From: Chloroflexota bacterium
GTDB taxonomy: Bacteria; Chloroflexota; Anaerolineae; Anaerolineales; Villigracilaceae
NCBI GenBank assembly: GCA_005778035.1
Contig: SXKT01000040.1
Location: forward strand, 1-51,672
Length of the DNA: 51,672 nt
Reading direction: 5' to 3'
Positions 16,454-24,748 of this stretch are shown piece by piece. Under the pieces are notes generated by a model, which made no database searches, was not told the origin of the DNA, and saw only the letters and a program-made list of their open reading frames with translations. Position numbers and translations under genes: made by a program. Position 1 is the stretch's first letter, and the number at the start of each line of letters is the position of its first letter.

Positions 16454-17608
16454 ATGAATACGAATAAAACTCAAAAACCAAATAAAACCATTTGCCCAAC
16501 CTGCGGCACTCATCTCTCTGAGAACGCGAGTATCTGCCCGGTTTGTGGAACAGAGATCCAAAAAATTGGCAAAGCCAAAAAACCAGAAATGGTACAAGCA
16601 AGCCGCATCCCCGAAGTAACCCTAAGCTTGCCGGCGGCGATCGGTCTGCTGGCTTTGTTTTTGATCGTTGGAGCGGTTTTGGTGTATCTGGTGATCGGCA
16701 TGACGGCTGCCAATGGCGATAATGCCGCAGCCACCGCCACGCCTGAAACCACGGCCACCATGACGGTGATCCCAACAGAAGCTGCGACATTCACTCCCCA
16801 ACCAACTGCCACTAATGAACCACCGGTGGATTACACCATCGCATCTGGCGACACTTGTACTTCTATCGCGGTTTTTTTCAACGTATCTGTCCAAAGCATC
16901 GTAACTCTCAACAATCTTCCCGCGGCATGTAACACCCTTTCGGTTGGACAGGTCATCAAGGTTCCAAAACCAACCCCCACCCCGTTGCCCGCAGCCACCA
17001 ATACATTAGAGCCCGCTGCGGCCACATTGGCAGCCTGTGAAAAAGTAATTTACACAGTACAAGCCAACGACACGCTTGCTTCCATCGCCGCCAACTATGC
17101 CGTTCCATCCGATGCCATCAAGAACTATAACGGCTTGCCCACCGACACGGTCTATTTGGGTATGCCGCTAACCATTCCACTTTGCGAGCGTGAAGCCACA
17201 CCAGGCCCAACACCCACCCCTACCAACCCGCCACCTTACCCTGCGGCCAACCTTTTATTGCCCGCCGATGGAGCATCGTTTACTCTGGCCAGCGACACAA
17301 TTACCCTGCAATGGGCATCCATTGGCACGCTGCGTGAAAATGAACGCTATATGGTCGTGGTTGAGGATGTTACGGAAGGCACAGGCCGACGCTTGGTTGA
17401 TTACGTTTCCGACACCAAGTACATCATCCCGCCGAGTTTCAGGCCAAACGACACAGCACCACATATCTTCCGTTGGCACATTATCAGCGTGCGCCAATCC
17501 GGCTCTGATGACCAAGGCGAGCCTATCTGGGTGGACGCAGGCGAGATGTCCCTTCAGCGAGTATTCTCTTGGCAGGGAATAGCTCCGGCAGCGACGCCGG
17601 CACAGTAA
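16454..17608 (+). CDS. membrane-anchored LysM protein with N-terminal zinc ribbon
   Basis: The 384-residue protein begins with a zinc-ribbon (CPTCG ... CPVCG, within the first ~35 residues) in the cytoplasm. One membrane segment (about residues 58-85) follows, then a Thr/Pro/Ala-rich linker. Two LysM-like modules start YTIASGDTCTSIAVFFNVS and YTVQANDTLASIAANYAVP. LysM modules bind peptidoglycan or chitin-like glycans, so the outer part probably contacts the cell wall. The last ~130 residues look like an immunoglobulin-fold domain without a recognised activity. There is no Shine-Dalgarno sequence, consistent with a near-leaderless transcript. A terminator follows. Its role may be wall sensing or scaffolding; this is inference. 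Confidence 0.8.
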   Translation: MNTNKTQKPNKTICPTCGTHLSENASICPVCGTEIQKIGKAKKPEMVQASRIPEVTLSLPAAIGLLALFLIVGAVLVYLVIGMTAANGDNAAATATPETTATMTVIPTEAATFTPQPTATNEPPVDYTIASGDTCTSIAVFFNVSVQSIVTLNNLPAACNTLSVGQVIKVPKPTPTPLPAATNTLEPAAATLAACEKVIYTVQANDTLASIAANYAVPSDAIKNYNGLPTDTVYLGMPLTIPLCEREATPGPTPTPTNPPPYPAANLLLPADGASFTLASDTITLQWASIGTLRENERYMVVVEDVTEGTGRRLVDYVSDTKYIIPPSFRPNDTAPHIFRWHIISVRQSGSDDQGEPIWVDAGEMSLQRVFSWQGIAPAATPAQ

Positions 17609-17615
17609 TAATCAC

Positions 17616-17652
17616 AAGGCCTCGCTTCCCACCGGTTCGAGGTCTTTTTTTT
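17616..17652 (+). terminator. rho-independent terminator of the LysM gene
   Basis: AAGGCCTCG (17616-17624) pairs with CGAGGTCTT (17638-17646, one G-T pair) followed by a run of T to 17652. Confidence 0.8.
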
Positions 17653-17687
17653 GGTTGGCTTCAACCATGCATGGAAAGAAGGTTTTT

Positions 17688-18164
17688 ATGACAACACCTA
17701 ACCTGATAGGCCTAAAAAAGCGCATCGCTTTGGTAGCCCACGACAATAAAAAGAAGGACCTGCTGGAATGGGCAAAATACAACCGCGAAACCCTTAGCCG
17801 CCACCATCTGTTTGGCACCGGCACCACCGGCGGAATGTTAGAGCGGGAATTAAGCCTGCCCATTACCCAGTTCAAAAGCGGCCCGATCGGCGGAGACCAA
17901 CAGATCGGCGCCAAGATCGCCGAAGGCAAGATCGATTTCCTGATATTCTTTTGGGACCCGCTGGAGCAACAACCCCACGACCCTGATATCAAAGCTCTTC
18001 TTCGGTTGGCTGTTCTGTATAACATTCCAACTGCATCCAACCGAGCCACTGCCGATTTCATCATCAGTAGTGACCTAATGAACCATGAATATGAGAATAA
18101 AACCCCAGATCTGGAAGAGTACCTTGCTAAACGCAATTTACCCAAGTTTGATGAAGTATCATAA
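17688..18164 (+). CDS. mgsA: methylglyoxal synthase
   Basis: The 158-residue enzyme converts dihydroxyacetone phosphate to methylglyoxal and phosphate, a glycolytic bypass. The family blocks GTGTTGGML, SGPIGGDQQIGA and FFWDPLEQQPHDPDIKAL contain the phosphate-binding loop and the two conserved catalytic aspartates. The start at 17688 follows GAAGGT; the longer frame from 17655 begins three bases after the upstream terminator and adds eleven non-family residues. The C-terminus (about residues 140-158) is slightly longer than in E. coli MgsA. No glyoxalase gene is visible nearby. Confidence 0.95.
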   Translation: MTTPNLIGLKKRIALVAHDNKKKDLLEWAKYNRETLSRHHLFGTGTTGGMLERELSLPITQFKSGPIGGDQQIGAKIAEGKIDFLIFFWDPLEQQPHDPDIKALLRLAVLYNIPTASNRATADFIISSDLMNHEYENKTPDLEEYLAKRNLPKFDEVS

Positions 18165-18187
18165 CGCCTTGTCTGCTTTAGCAAACA

Positions 18188-18219
18188 AAAACTGGTTGCC
18201 GCTTGGCAACCAGTTTTTT
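18188..18219. terminator. bidirectional terminator between mgsA and citrate synthase
   Basis: AAAACTGGTTGCC and GGCAACCAGTTTT form a perfect 13-pair stem with a four-base loop, flanked by A and T runs. It fits both convergent genes. Confidence 0.9.
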
Positions 18220-18235
18220 ATAGGCATTTAGATTC

Positions 18236-19552
18236 TTATGCGGCTTGTGAAGCCTTGACAATGTCTTCCAGCATTTTGGTGGAAAGGCTCTTTGGACGCT
18301 CGATGGGCTGGCCAAGCGCGCGAGCCCAAACATAATTGGGGGTCACGCCCAGGGCACGTCCAACACCGAATAGTACAGTATAGAAATCGAAATCGCGTAC
18401 ACCGTAGAAATACTGCAAGGTGCCAGAGATAGCATCTACGTTGGGGGCGGGGTTCTTTGCCTTACCCTGTTCCTTCAATACAGCTGGAACCACATCAAAG
18501 ACCAGATCCGCAAGCTGTACAAGGTCATCCTGCGGGAATCGTTCTTTGGCGAATTTCATCTGGGCGGTATAACGGGGATCGGGCACCCGCAGGACCGCAT
18601 GTCCATACCCAGGGATGACCTTGCCGCTGTTGAGGGTATCCCAGGCGAATTTATACAACTCATCACGGCTGGGGACCTTCTTGAACATTTTATACACATC
18701 CAACAACCAACCCAAACACTCTTGGTTGGCTAAGCCGTGTAAGGGGCCAGCCAAGCCATTAAGGGCGGCACTGTACGATAAGAACGGATCGGACAAAGCG
18801 GAACCGACCAAGTGCATCGTATGGGCGGACACATTGCCAGATTCATGGTCGCTATGCAAGATGAAGTACAACCTTGAAAGCTCAGCGTAACCTTTCTTGT
18901 CGGCAACACCCATCATTTTGGAGAAATTAGCACCGTAATCTAACTTGGCATTGTATCTGGGTTTTTTGGTTTCACCAAAATACTTAAATCGGTAAATAAA
19001 GGCCGCGATCACAGGCAATTTGGCAGTCAGCGAAAGGCTGTCTTCCAACGCGGCTTCCCAATACACGTCCTTCTTCATGCCGGCATGGTATCCCTTGGCA
19101 AAGGCGCTGTCGTTTTGCAATGCCAATACCGCCTGCGAAAGCAGCGTCATCGGGTGGGTTTCCTTCGGCATCGACCTGATCATTTTGTAGACATGATCGG
19201 GCACTTCCGCACGGGCTGCCCATTCGGCTTCTACCAACATCGCTTGTTCGCGGGTAGGCACTTCACCGATCATCAACAGATAGTACAAGCCTCCCACCAG
19301 CGGGATCTTGTTGCCGCGCGCTTTGGGTAATTGCTTCAACACTTCCGGAATTGACTTGCCCCGGAAGCGAATGCCTTCCGCCGGATCAACGAACGAGATA
19401 TCGGTTACGAGTGATTTGATGTCGCGCATGCCACCAACAACCTGGCCAACGGTCACCTTGTCCACCACAACCTCGGCATGTTCCTTGGCAAGCGCCTTAT
19501 AACGCTCACGCCAGGCGGGGAGTTGCTCTGCGATCTTCTCTTTTAAAATCAT
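18236..19552 (-). CDS. citrate synthase (mitochondrial-type)
   Basis: The 438-residue enzyme condenses acetyl-CoA with oxaloacetate to citrate. It resembles the eukaryotic/mitochondrial-type branch more than the short GltA type. The active-site blocks GPLHGLANQE (catalytic His), GYGHAVLRVPDPR (second His) and NVDAISG (catalytic Asp) are intact. The N-terminal ~60 residues include GMRDIKSLVTDISFVDPAEGIRFRG, typical of this branch. AGGAGCTAAAC precedes the ATG. A terminator separates it from mdh upstream, so these two neighbouring TCA genes are probably transcribed separately. Confidence 0.94.
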   Translation of the reverse strand: MILKEKIAEQLPAWRERYKALAKEHAEVVVDKVTVGQVVGGMRDIKSLVTDISFVDPAEGIRFRGKSIPEVLKQLPKARGNKIPLVGGLYYLLMIGEVPTREQAMLVEAEWAARAEVPDHVYKMIRSMPKETHPMTLLSQAVLALQNDSAFAKGYHAGMKKDVYWEAALEDSLSLTAKLPVIAAFIYRFKYFGETKKPRYNAKLDYGANFSKMMGVADKKGYAELSRLYFILHSDHESGNVSAHTMHLVGSALSDPFLSYSAALNGLAGPLHGLANQECLGWLLDVYKMFKKVPSRDELYKFAWDTLNSGKVIPGYGHAVLRVPDPRYTAQMKFAKERFPQDDLVQLADLVFDVVPAVLKEQGKAKNPAPNVDAISGTLQYFYGVRDFDFYTVLFGVGRALGVTPNYVWARALGQPIERPKSLSTKMLEDIVKASQAA

Positions 19553-19571
19553 GTTTAGCTCCTATGGGTTG

Positions 19572-19610
19572 AAAAAACAGAGGGGCCATAACCAGCTCCC
19601 TCTGTTTTTT
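19572..19610 (-). terminator. terminator of mdh
   Basis: AAAAAACAGAGGG (19572-19584) pairs with CCCTCTGTTTTTT (19598-19610). On the minus strand it lies just after the mdh stop, with a T run after the stem. Confidence 0.85.
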
Positions 19611-19618
19611 ATAAATGC

Positions 19619-20554
19619 TTAAAGTTTCACCAAGCTCTTAAGGGCTTCAATGGTCTCTTTAACCGAGGCAGCCGATTTGTCAAAAGCGGCCTTTTCCTCT
19701 GCATCCAACTTGTATTCCACGATCCGCTCAATGCCTTTTCGGCCAAGCTGAACAGGTACACCAAAGAACATATCGTTCAGGCCATATTCGCCATTCATAA
19801 AGGCCGCGCACGGAACGATCAGATGCTTGTCCTTGAGAATGGCCTCTACCATTTGGGCAATTGCGGCGGAAGGAGCATAAAATGCGGAACCGGTCTTAAG
19901 CAGGTTTACGATCTCGCCACCGCCCTTACGGGTTCGATTTACGATCGCTTCCAATTTCTCTGCCGGGATGTAATCGCGCAGGGGGATGCCGGCGATATTG
20001 GATGCCTTGGTCAGGGGTACCATTTCATCTCCATGGCCACCCAACACGAAGCAATTAATGTTCTCTACACTCACGCCAGTTTCCATCGCCACAAACGCAC
20101 GCATGCGGGCAGAATCAAGAATGCCAGCCTGGCCGATCACACGGTGGGCAGGCAGGTTTCCAACCTTCATAGTAAGGTAGGCCATGGTGTCTAACGGGTT
20201 GGTTAGCACAACATAGATGGCGTTGGGCGAATATTTTAAGGTTTCGGTGGTCGCCTTGCCAACGATCTCGGCATTGGCGGTGAGCAGGTCATCGCGGCTC
20301 ATGCCAGGTTTCCGGGGCAAGCCAGCGGTGATCACAATAATGTCAGAATCCTTGGTGGCAGCGTAGTCGTTGGAACCAACGATCTCAACATCTTTACCAA
20401 TGATCGGCATTGCCTCAAACATATCCAAGGCTTTCCCTTGTGGCATACCCTCCAGTACATCCACAAGGACAATATCAGCTAATTCGCGCTCTGCCAACCA
20501 GTGCGCAGTCGTGGCGCCTGTCATCCCAGCGCCAATAATAGAAACCTTTGCCAT
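19619..20554 (-). CDS. mdh: malate dehydrogenase (LDH-like type)
   Basis: The 311-residue enzyme interconverts malate and oxaloacetate with NAD. The nucleotide-binding start GAGMTGATTAHWLAE and the substrate-site residues in GLPRKPGMSRDDLL, LTNPLDTMAYL and GGHGDEMVPL (catalytic His) place it in the tetrameric lactate-dehydrogenase-like malate dehydrogenases found in Chloroflexota and many other bacteria. GGAGGAAGC precedes the ATG. It lies next to citrate synthase on the same strand but has its own terminator. Arginines in the substrate loop (PRKPGMSR) support malate rather than lactate specificity. Confidence 0.94.
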   Translation of the reverse strand: MAKVSIIGAGMTGATTAHWLAERELADIVLVDVLEGMPQGKALDMFEAMPIIGKDVEIVGSNDYAATKDSDIIVITAGLPRKPGMSRDDLLTANAEIVGKATTETLKYSPNAIYVVLTNPLDTMAYLTMKVGNLPAHRVIGQAGILDSARMRAFVAMETGVSVENINCFVLGGHGDEMVPLTKASNIAGIPLRDYIPAEKLEAIVNRTRKGGGEIVNLLKTGSAFYAPSAAIAQMVEAILKDKHLIVPCAAFMNGEYGLNDMFFGVPVQLGRKGIERIVEYKLDAEEKAAFDKSAASVKETIEALKSLVKL

Positions 20555-20613
20555 GCTTCCTCCAAAGCGAACAATATTCGTTGGCTCATGCCAACTTTGT
20601 TATGGTATTTTAA

Positions 20614-20647
20614 GACAAAAAGGAACTAATTGTTAGTTCCTTTTGTC
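20614..20647 (-). repeat. inverted repeat between trxB and mdh (possible terminator)
   Basis: GACAAAAAGGAACTA pairs with TAGTTCCTTTTGTC except for one bulged A. It lies about 45 bases beyond the trxB stop. The U tract after the stem is weak, so termination is only possible. Confidence 0.5.
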
Positions 20648-20692
20648 ATATATAGGGCAAAATATTGTAATTTTAGCCACTTTCGGAAATTT

Positions 20693-21661
20693 TCAGGACT
20701 CTTTTTCCAGGAAGTGTGTCGCCTGGATCGCTGCCGCAGCACCCATTCCGGCAGATGTGATCACCTGCCTAAAATGGGAATCGGCTACCTCGCCAGCAAC
20801 AAAAACGCCTGGTTTATTGGTTTCCATGTACATATTCGAATGGATATAACCAAGGTCGTCCATATCTAACTGGCCGACGAACATTTGTGTGTTTGGGGTA
20901 TGGCCAATGAAAATGAACAAGCCTTCCGTTTCATGGTTTGTACTTTCACCCGTTTCCAAATTTCGAAGCTTTAATAGGGCGAGTTTTTCAGTTCCAGTAG
21001 CCTCTTCCACAACGGTGTTCCAAATAAACTCGATCTTTGGGTTGTCAAATGCACGTTTCTGCAACACCTTGCCAGCCCTTAATGAATCGCGACGATGAAT
21101 GATCGTCACCTTGGTTGCAAATCGTGTCAGAAATATCGCCTCTTCAAGGGCGCTGTCTCCGCCGCCAACCACAACCACCCGCTTGTCTTTGAAAAACCAT
21201 CCATCACAGGTGGCACAATAACTCACACCCTTGCCGGTCAATTCAACCTCGCCTGGAATATTCAAATGGTTTGAACGGGCACCCGTGGCGATGACGAGCG
21301 AATCTGCAAGGTAAGTACCATTGTCAGCGACCACCTTGTACGGCCGGGAGGAAAGGTCCACCGAGTTAGCGGTGTCAAACTCAACTTTGGCTCCGAACCG
21401 CTCCGCCTGCCGTTGAAACAGGTCCCCCAGTTCAGACCCGCCCACCCCGTCCGGAAAACCAGGGTAATTTTCAATCGTGTGGGTCAAAGCGGCCTGCCCG
21501 CCAAACTCCATGCCCGTCAATACAACCGGCTCCAATTCCGCTCGTGCAGCGTATAAGGCAGCGGTTAGCCCGGCAGGGCCGGAACCCAAAACTAAAACTT
21601 TTACTTTTTTTTCTTCGCCTGATGGCGCCGATTTTGAAAAAGAACCCAAACTAAATGACAT
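20693..21661 (-). CDS. trxB: thioredoxin reductase
   Basis: The 322-residue flavoenzyme reduces thioredoxin with NADPH. It has the FAD motif VLVLGSGPAGLTAALYAA, the redox disulfide in SYCATCDGWFF, and the NADPH motif VVVVGGGDSALEEA followed by HRRDSLRA, whose arginines indicate NADPH. The C-terminal FAD block reads PGVFVAGEVAD, with Glu where Asp is usual. An N-terminal extension of about 18 Ser/Lys/Glu-rich residues precedes the core. AGAGGATC precedes the start. No thioredoxin gene is adjacent. It is not a lipoamide dehydrogenase: the length and CxxC type differ, so it does not supply the E3 missing from the oxoacid dehydrogenase cluster. Confidence 0.94.
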   Translation of the reverse strand: MSFSLGSFSKSAPSGEEKKVKVLVLGSGPAGLTAALYAARAELEPVVLTGMEFGGQAALTHTIENYPGFPDGVGGSELGDLFQRQAERFGAKVEFDTANSVDLSSRPYKVVADNGTYLADSLVIATGARSNHLNIPGEVELTGKGVSYCATCDGWFFKDKRVVVVGGGDSALEEAIFLTRFATKVTIIHRRDSLRAGKVLQKRAFDNPKIEFIWNTVVEEATGTEKLALLKLRNLETGESTNHETEGLFIFIGHTPNTQMFVGQLDMDDLGYIHSNMYMETNKPGVFVAGEVADSHFRQVITSAGMGAAAAIQATHFLEKES

Positions 21662-21749
21662 GTTGATCCTCTCAGTTGATGAATATCCAATTAGATATCA
21701 GATGGCTAAAATTGTTACACAAAAACCGGCTCCTGTTGTTGGAATATCG

Positions 21750-22268
21750 TTAAAAAATGTGCTTTGCCCATATGTGCAAAGGTAGCAGCGGATAGAGATC
21801 AATGCGATATTTTGGGCCGGCATGTTGTCGCATCAATGCCCGCGCCTCCCGCAATATTGACAGGTCGTAACCCAAAGGTAATTGAAGCAAACGAGATATC
21901 AGCGGAGACGGTTGCGATTTGGTGAGCGACTGGTATATTCCAAAACCAACCTGCCAGGCTTCCAATTCACCATATACCGAAAATGCCGTTAGAGGGCCTT
22001 GACGCAAGTGGCAAACTTCGTGGCAAATCACTGAGATCCACCAAGCATCCAGACTGGTCTCCTCATTGGGATATTGGTCCTTGTTGAGAATGATCGATCC
22101 CCAGAGCGTCCAAATTGCGCTTTTGCTTGCGCCAATTCCACCAGTAAATATTGGGGTTTTGTGCGCAACCAAATAATCGGCTGTTGGCCGATCTGCTTTT
22201 TCAAGCAAGGAAATGATAACCTGCAATTTCTCGCCATAGATCTTTTTCATCTTGTTAATTTTAGCCAA
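21750..22268 (-). CDS. hypothetical HExxH-motif protein
   Basis: This 172-residue soluble protein is not recognised as a named family. Residues around 83-90 read VICHEVCHLRQG, an HExxH motif in the sequence context of zinc metallopeptidases (helix WWISVICHEVCHL). Nearby GELEAWQVGFGIYQSL offers a Glu that could be a third ligand. The remainder has no signal peptide or membrane segment. It lies upstream of trxB on the same strand with an 88-base gap and divergent from the UvrA paralogue. A short metallopeptidase or a protein with only the fold is possible. Confidence 0.65.
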   Translation of the reverse strand: MAKINKMKKIYGEKLQVIISLLEKADRPTADYLVAHKTPIFTGGIGASKSAIWTLWGSIILNKDQYPNEETSLDAWWISVICHEVCHLRQGPLTAFSVYGELEAWQVGFGIYQSLTKSQPSPLISRLLQLPLGYDLSILREARALMRQHAGPKYRIDLYPLLPLHIWAKHIF

Positions 22269-22316
22269 ATAATGGTCAGGCTGCCATTTTTTTATCCAAA
22301 CTGGTCTAAAGAAATA

Positions 22317-22331
22317 GGATAAAATTTATCC
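22317..22331. repeat. short palindrome upstream of the UvrA paralogue
   Basis: GGATAAA-A-TTTATCC is a perfect seven-base inverted repeat with one central base, 59 bases before the UvrA-like start. It could be an operator. No regulator gene is adjacent, and the match may be chance in an AT-rich gap. Confidence 0.3.
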
Positions 22332-22389
22332 GATCGACCGCTGATTTAATATTCCAGCACACTCACAACATACATCCAGGAGGATCACA

Positions 22390-24654
22390 ATGCCTGATCG
22401 CGACTACATTGAAATCCGCGGAGCCCGCGAGAACAACCTAAAGAATGTTGACCTTAAGATACCCAAACGGAAAATCACCATTTTTACGGGGGTATCTGGT
22501 TCTGGCAAATCCTCATTGGTGTTCGATACCATCGCCGCCGAGGCACGTAGACAACTGAACGACACCTTTAGCACCTTTGTGCGTAATTTTTTACCCCGTT
22601 ATTCCCAACCGGAAGCTGATGCGATTGACAACTTGAGTATGGCCATCATAGTGGACCAAAAACATCTCGGAGGTGGTTCCCACTCCACGGTTGGAACGAT
22701 CACCGACATTTATTCCTTTATGCGTTTGTTGTTTTCCCGTGCTGGCTCACCCAAGGTTGCCTTCCCCACCGCCTTTTCCTTCAATGAGCCGCAAGGTTGG
22801 TGCCCTGAATGCAACGGCTTGGGCAGAAAATTGGGCGTCGATATGGATCGATTTTTGGACCCGCGGCGTTCGCTCAACCAAGGCGCGATCTTGTTCCCTG
22901 AATACGCTGTAGATTCATGGGGTTGGAATGTCTTGCAGCAATCTGGTTTATTTGATATGGATAAACCGGTAGATCAATACACCGCGGCGGAGCTTCAAAC
23001 CCTTTTGTATGCTGAGCCATACAAGGTGAAGATCAATATGGGCGGCAAAAGCATGAACCTCAGCATGGAAGGCATCATCGACAGGTTCCGAAGTAAGTAC
23101 ATCAACCGCGACCTGAAGACCATGTCTGAACGAACCCAAAAAAGCGTGGAACCTTTTATGACAATGGGACCTTGCACTACGTGCAATGGCGCCCGGCTCA
23201 ACCGGTCTGCATTAGCCTGCAAGATCAACGGGCTCACTATTGCCGAAATGGCCAACATGGAAGTCGATGACCTGATCGGTGTGATCAGCGCCATCCAAGA
23301 CCCTCTTACCGCTCCGATCGTTGCGGCTATTGTAGACAGGCTGCAACATATGATCGATATCGGCTTGGAATATCTCAGCCTTGACCGCGCTACAGACACT
23401 TTGTCCGGCGGTGAATCCCAACGGATCAAGATGGTCAAACACCTTGGCAGCAGCCTCGTGGATGTGATGTATGTTTTTGACGAACCCAGCATTGGTATGC
23501 ACCCCCGCGATGTTCACCGCCTAAACGAGCTGCTCCAAAAACTGCGCGACAAGGGCAACACGGTGCTCGTTGTGGAACATGATCCTGATGTGATAAGGTT
23601 TGCCGACCATATTGTTGATGTTGGCCCGCGTGCCGGCAAAGCCGGGGGTAATATCGTTTTCCAAGGCAACTACCTCGGCCTGTTGCAATCGGGTACCCTT
23701 ACCGGTAAATTTTTGGCAACGCACCAACCAGTTAAAACCAATTGCCGGATCCCTCAAGGCCATCTTGCTATTCGTGATGCCAATGCCAACAACCTTAAAA
23801 ACCTAAATGTGGATATCCCTGCCGGGATTCTCACGGTGGTAACCGGTGTTGCCGGTTCTGGCAAAAGCACCCTCATCAACCAGGTTTTCTTATCCCAGCA
23901 TCCCGGTGCCATCGTCATCGACCAATCACCCATCGGTGTCTCCAGCCGCTCAAATCCCGCCACGTACACGGGGATCCTGGATGAGGTACGAAAGGCATTT
24001 GCGTCCGCAAACAAGGTAAATGCTTCTTTGTTCAGTTTCAATTCCAAAGGCGCATGCGAGACCTGCCAAGGGCTTGGCGTGGTTTATACCGACCTTGCAT
24101 ATATGGACGAAGTAAAGAGCCCATGCGAAACCTGCGGTGGAAAACGATTCAAAGATGAGGTACTCTCATACAAACTAAACGGTCTTTCGATCGCCGATGT
24201 GCTTGCGTTGTCTGTTGAAGATGCTATGGCGCTGCTGGAGATCAAAGAGATCCATAAAAAACTGGCCGCGTTGGTAGATGTCGGCCTGCATTACCTAACA
24301 CTGGGGCAACCGCTCAGCACCCTATCAGGTGGTGAGTGCCAAAGGATCAAGCTGGCCAGCGAGTTGCATAAAAAAGGCAGTGTCTACGTAATGGATGAAC
24401 CAACTACCGGCCTGCACATGTCAGATATTGGCCATTTATTGGCGATAATGGATCGGTTGGTAGATACTGGGAATACAGTGATCGTGATCGAACACAACCT
24501 CGAGATCATCAGGAACGCCGATTGGATCATCGATATGGGACCGGAAGGCGGCCATAAGGGCGGCGAGGTGATCTTTGAAGGCACCCCCCAGGAACTGCTC
24601 CGCTGTGAACGGTCGTTAACAAGCGCTTACTTGCGCCGATCGGTTCTGAGTTAA
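22390..24654 (+). CDS. UvrA paralogue lacking the UvrB-binding domain
   Basis: The 754-residue protein has the two ABC modules of UvrA: Walker A GVSGSGKS at residues 34-41 and GVAGSGKS in the second half, signatures LSGGESQRI and LSGGECQRI. After residue ~120 (LLFSRAGSP) it passes within about ten residues to FSFNEPQGWCPECNGLG. Canonical UvrA (~940 aa) has the UvrB-binding domain and the first half of the N-terminal zinc module there. The second zinc module (CETCQG ... CETCGG) is intact. Such short UvrA forms occur as repair accessories or in antibiotic self-protection. It cannot be assumed to recruit UvrB. AGGAGG precedes the ATG. The gene appears to be transcribed alone. Confidence 0.88.
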   Translation: MPDRDYIEIRGARENNLKNVDLKIPKRKITIFTGVSGSGKSSLVFDTIAAEARRQLNDTFSTFVRNFLPRYSQPEADAIDNLSMAIIVDQKHLGGGSHSTVGTITDIYSFMRLLFSRAGSPKVAFPTAFSFNEPQGWCPECNGLGRKLGVDMDRFLDPRRSLNQGAILFPEYAVDSWGWNVLQQSGLFDMDKPVDQYTAAELQTLLYAEPYKVKINMGGKSMNLSMEGIIDRFRSKYINRDLKTMSERTQKSVEPFMTMGPCTTCNGARLNRSALACKINGLTIAEMANMEVDDLIGVISAIQDPLTAPIVAAIVDRLQHMIDIGLEYLSLDRATDTLSGGESQRIKMVKHLGSSLVDVMYVFDEPSIGMHPRDVHRLNELLQKLRDKGNTVLVVEHDPDVIRFADHIVDVGPRAGKAGGNIVFQGNYLGLLQSGTLTGKFLATHQPVKTNCRIPQGHLAIRDANANNLKNLNVDIPAGILTVVTGVAGSGKSTLINQVFLSQHPGAIVIDQSPIGVSSRSNPATYTGILDEVRKAFASANKVNASLFSFNSKGACETCQGLGVVYTDLAYMDEVKSPCETCGGKRFKDEVLSYKLNGLSIADVLALSVEDAMALLEIKEIHKKLAALVDVGLHYLTLGQPLSTLSGGECQRIKLASELHKKGSVYVMDEPTTGLHMSDIGHLLAIMDRLVDTGNTVIVIEHNLEIIRNADWIIDMGPEGGHKGGEVIFEGTPQELLRCERSLTSAYLRRSVLS

Positions 24655-24748
24655 ACCCAACAGGGCCAAAACCATAAATTGGTAGGCTTTGATAGGGTTG
24701 GCGCATACAATAAACAGTGATGAACCGAAGAAAGGATAACGGCCAATT

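Noticed and set aside
20693-21661. Flavoprotein as the E3 (lipoamide dehydrogenase) for the nearby E1 genes
   Set aside because: Length, CATC active site and NADPH motif are those of thioredoxin reductase.
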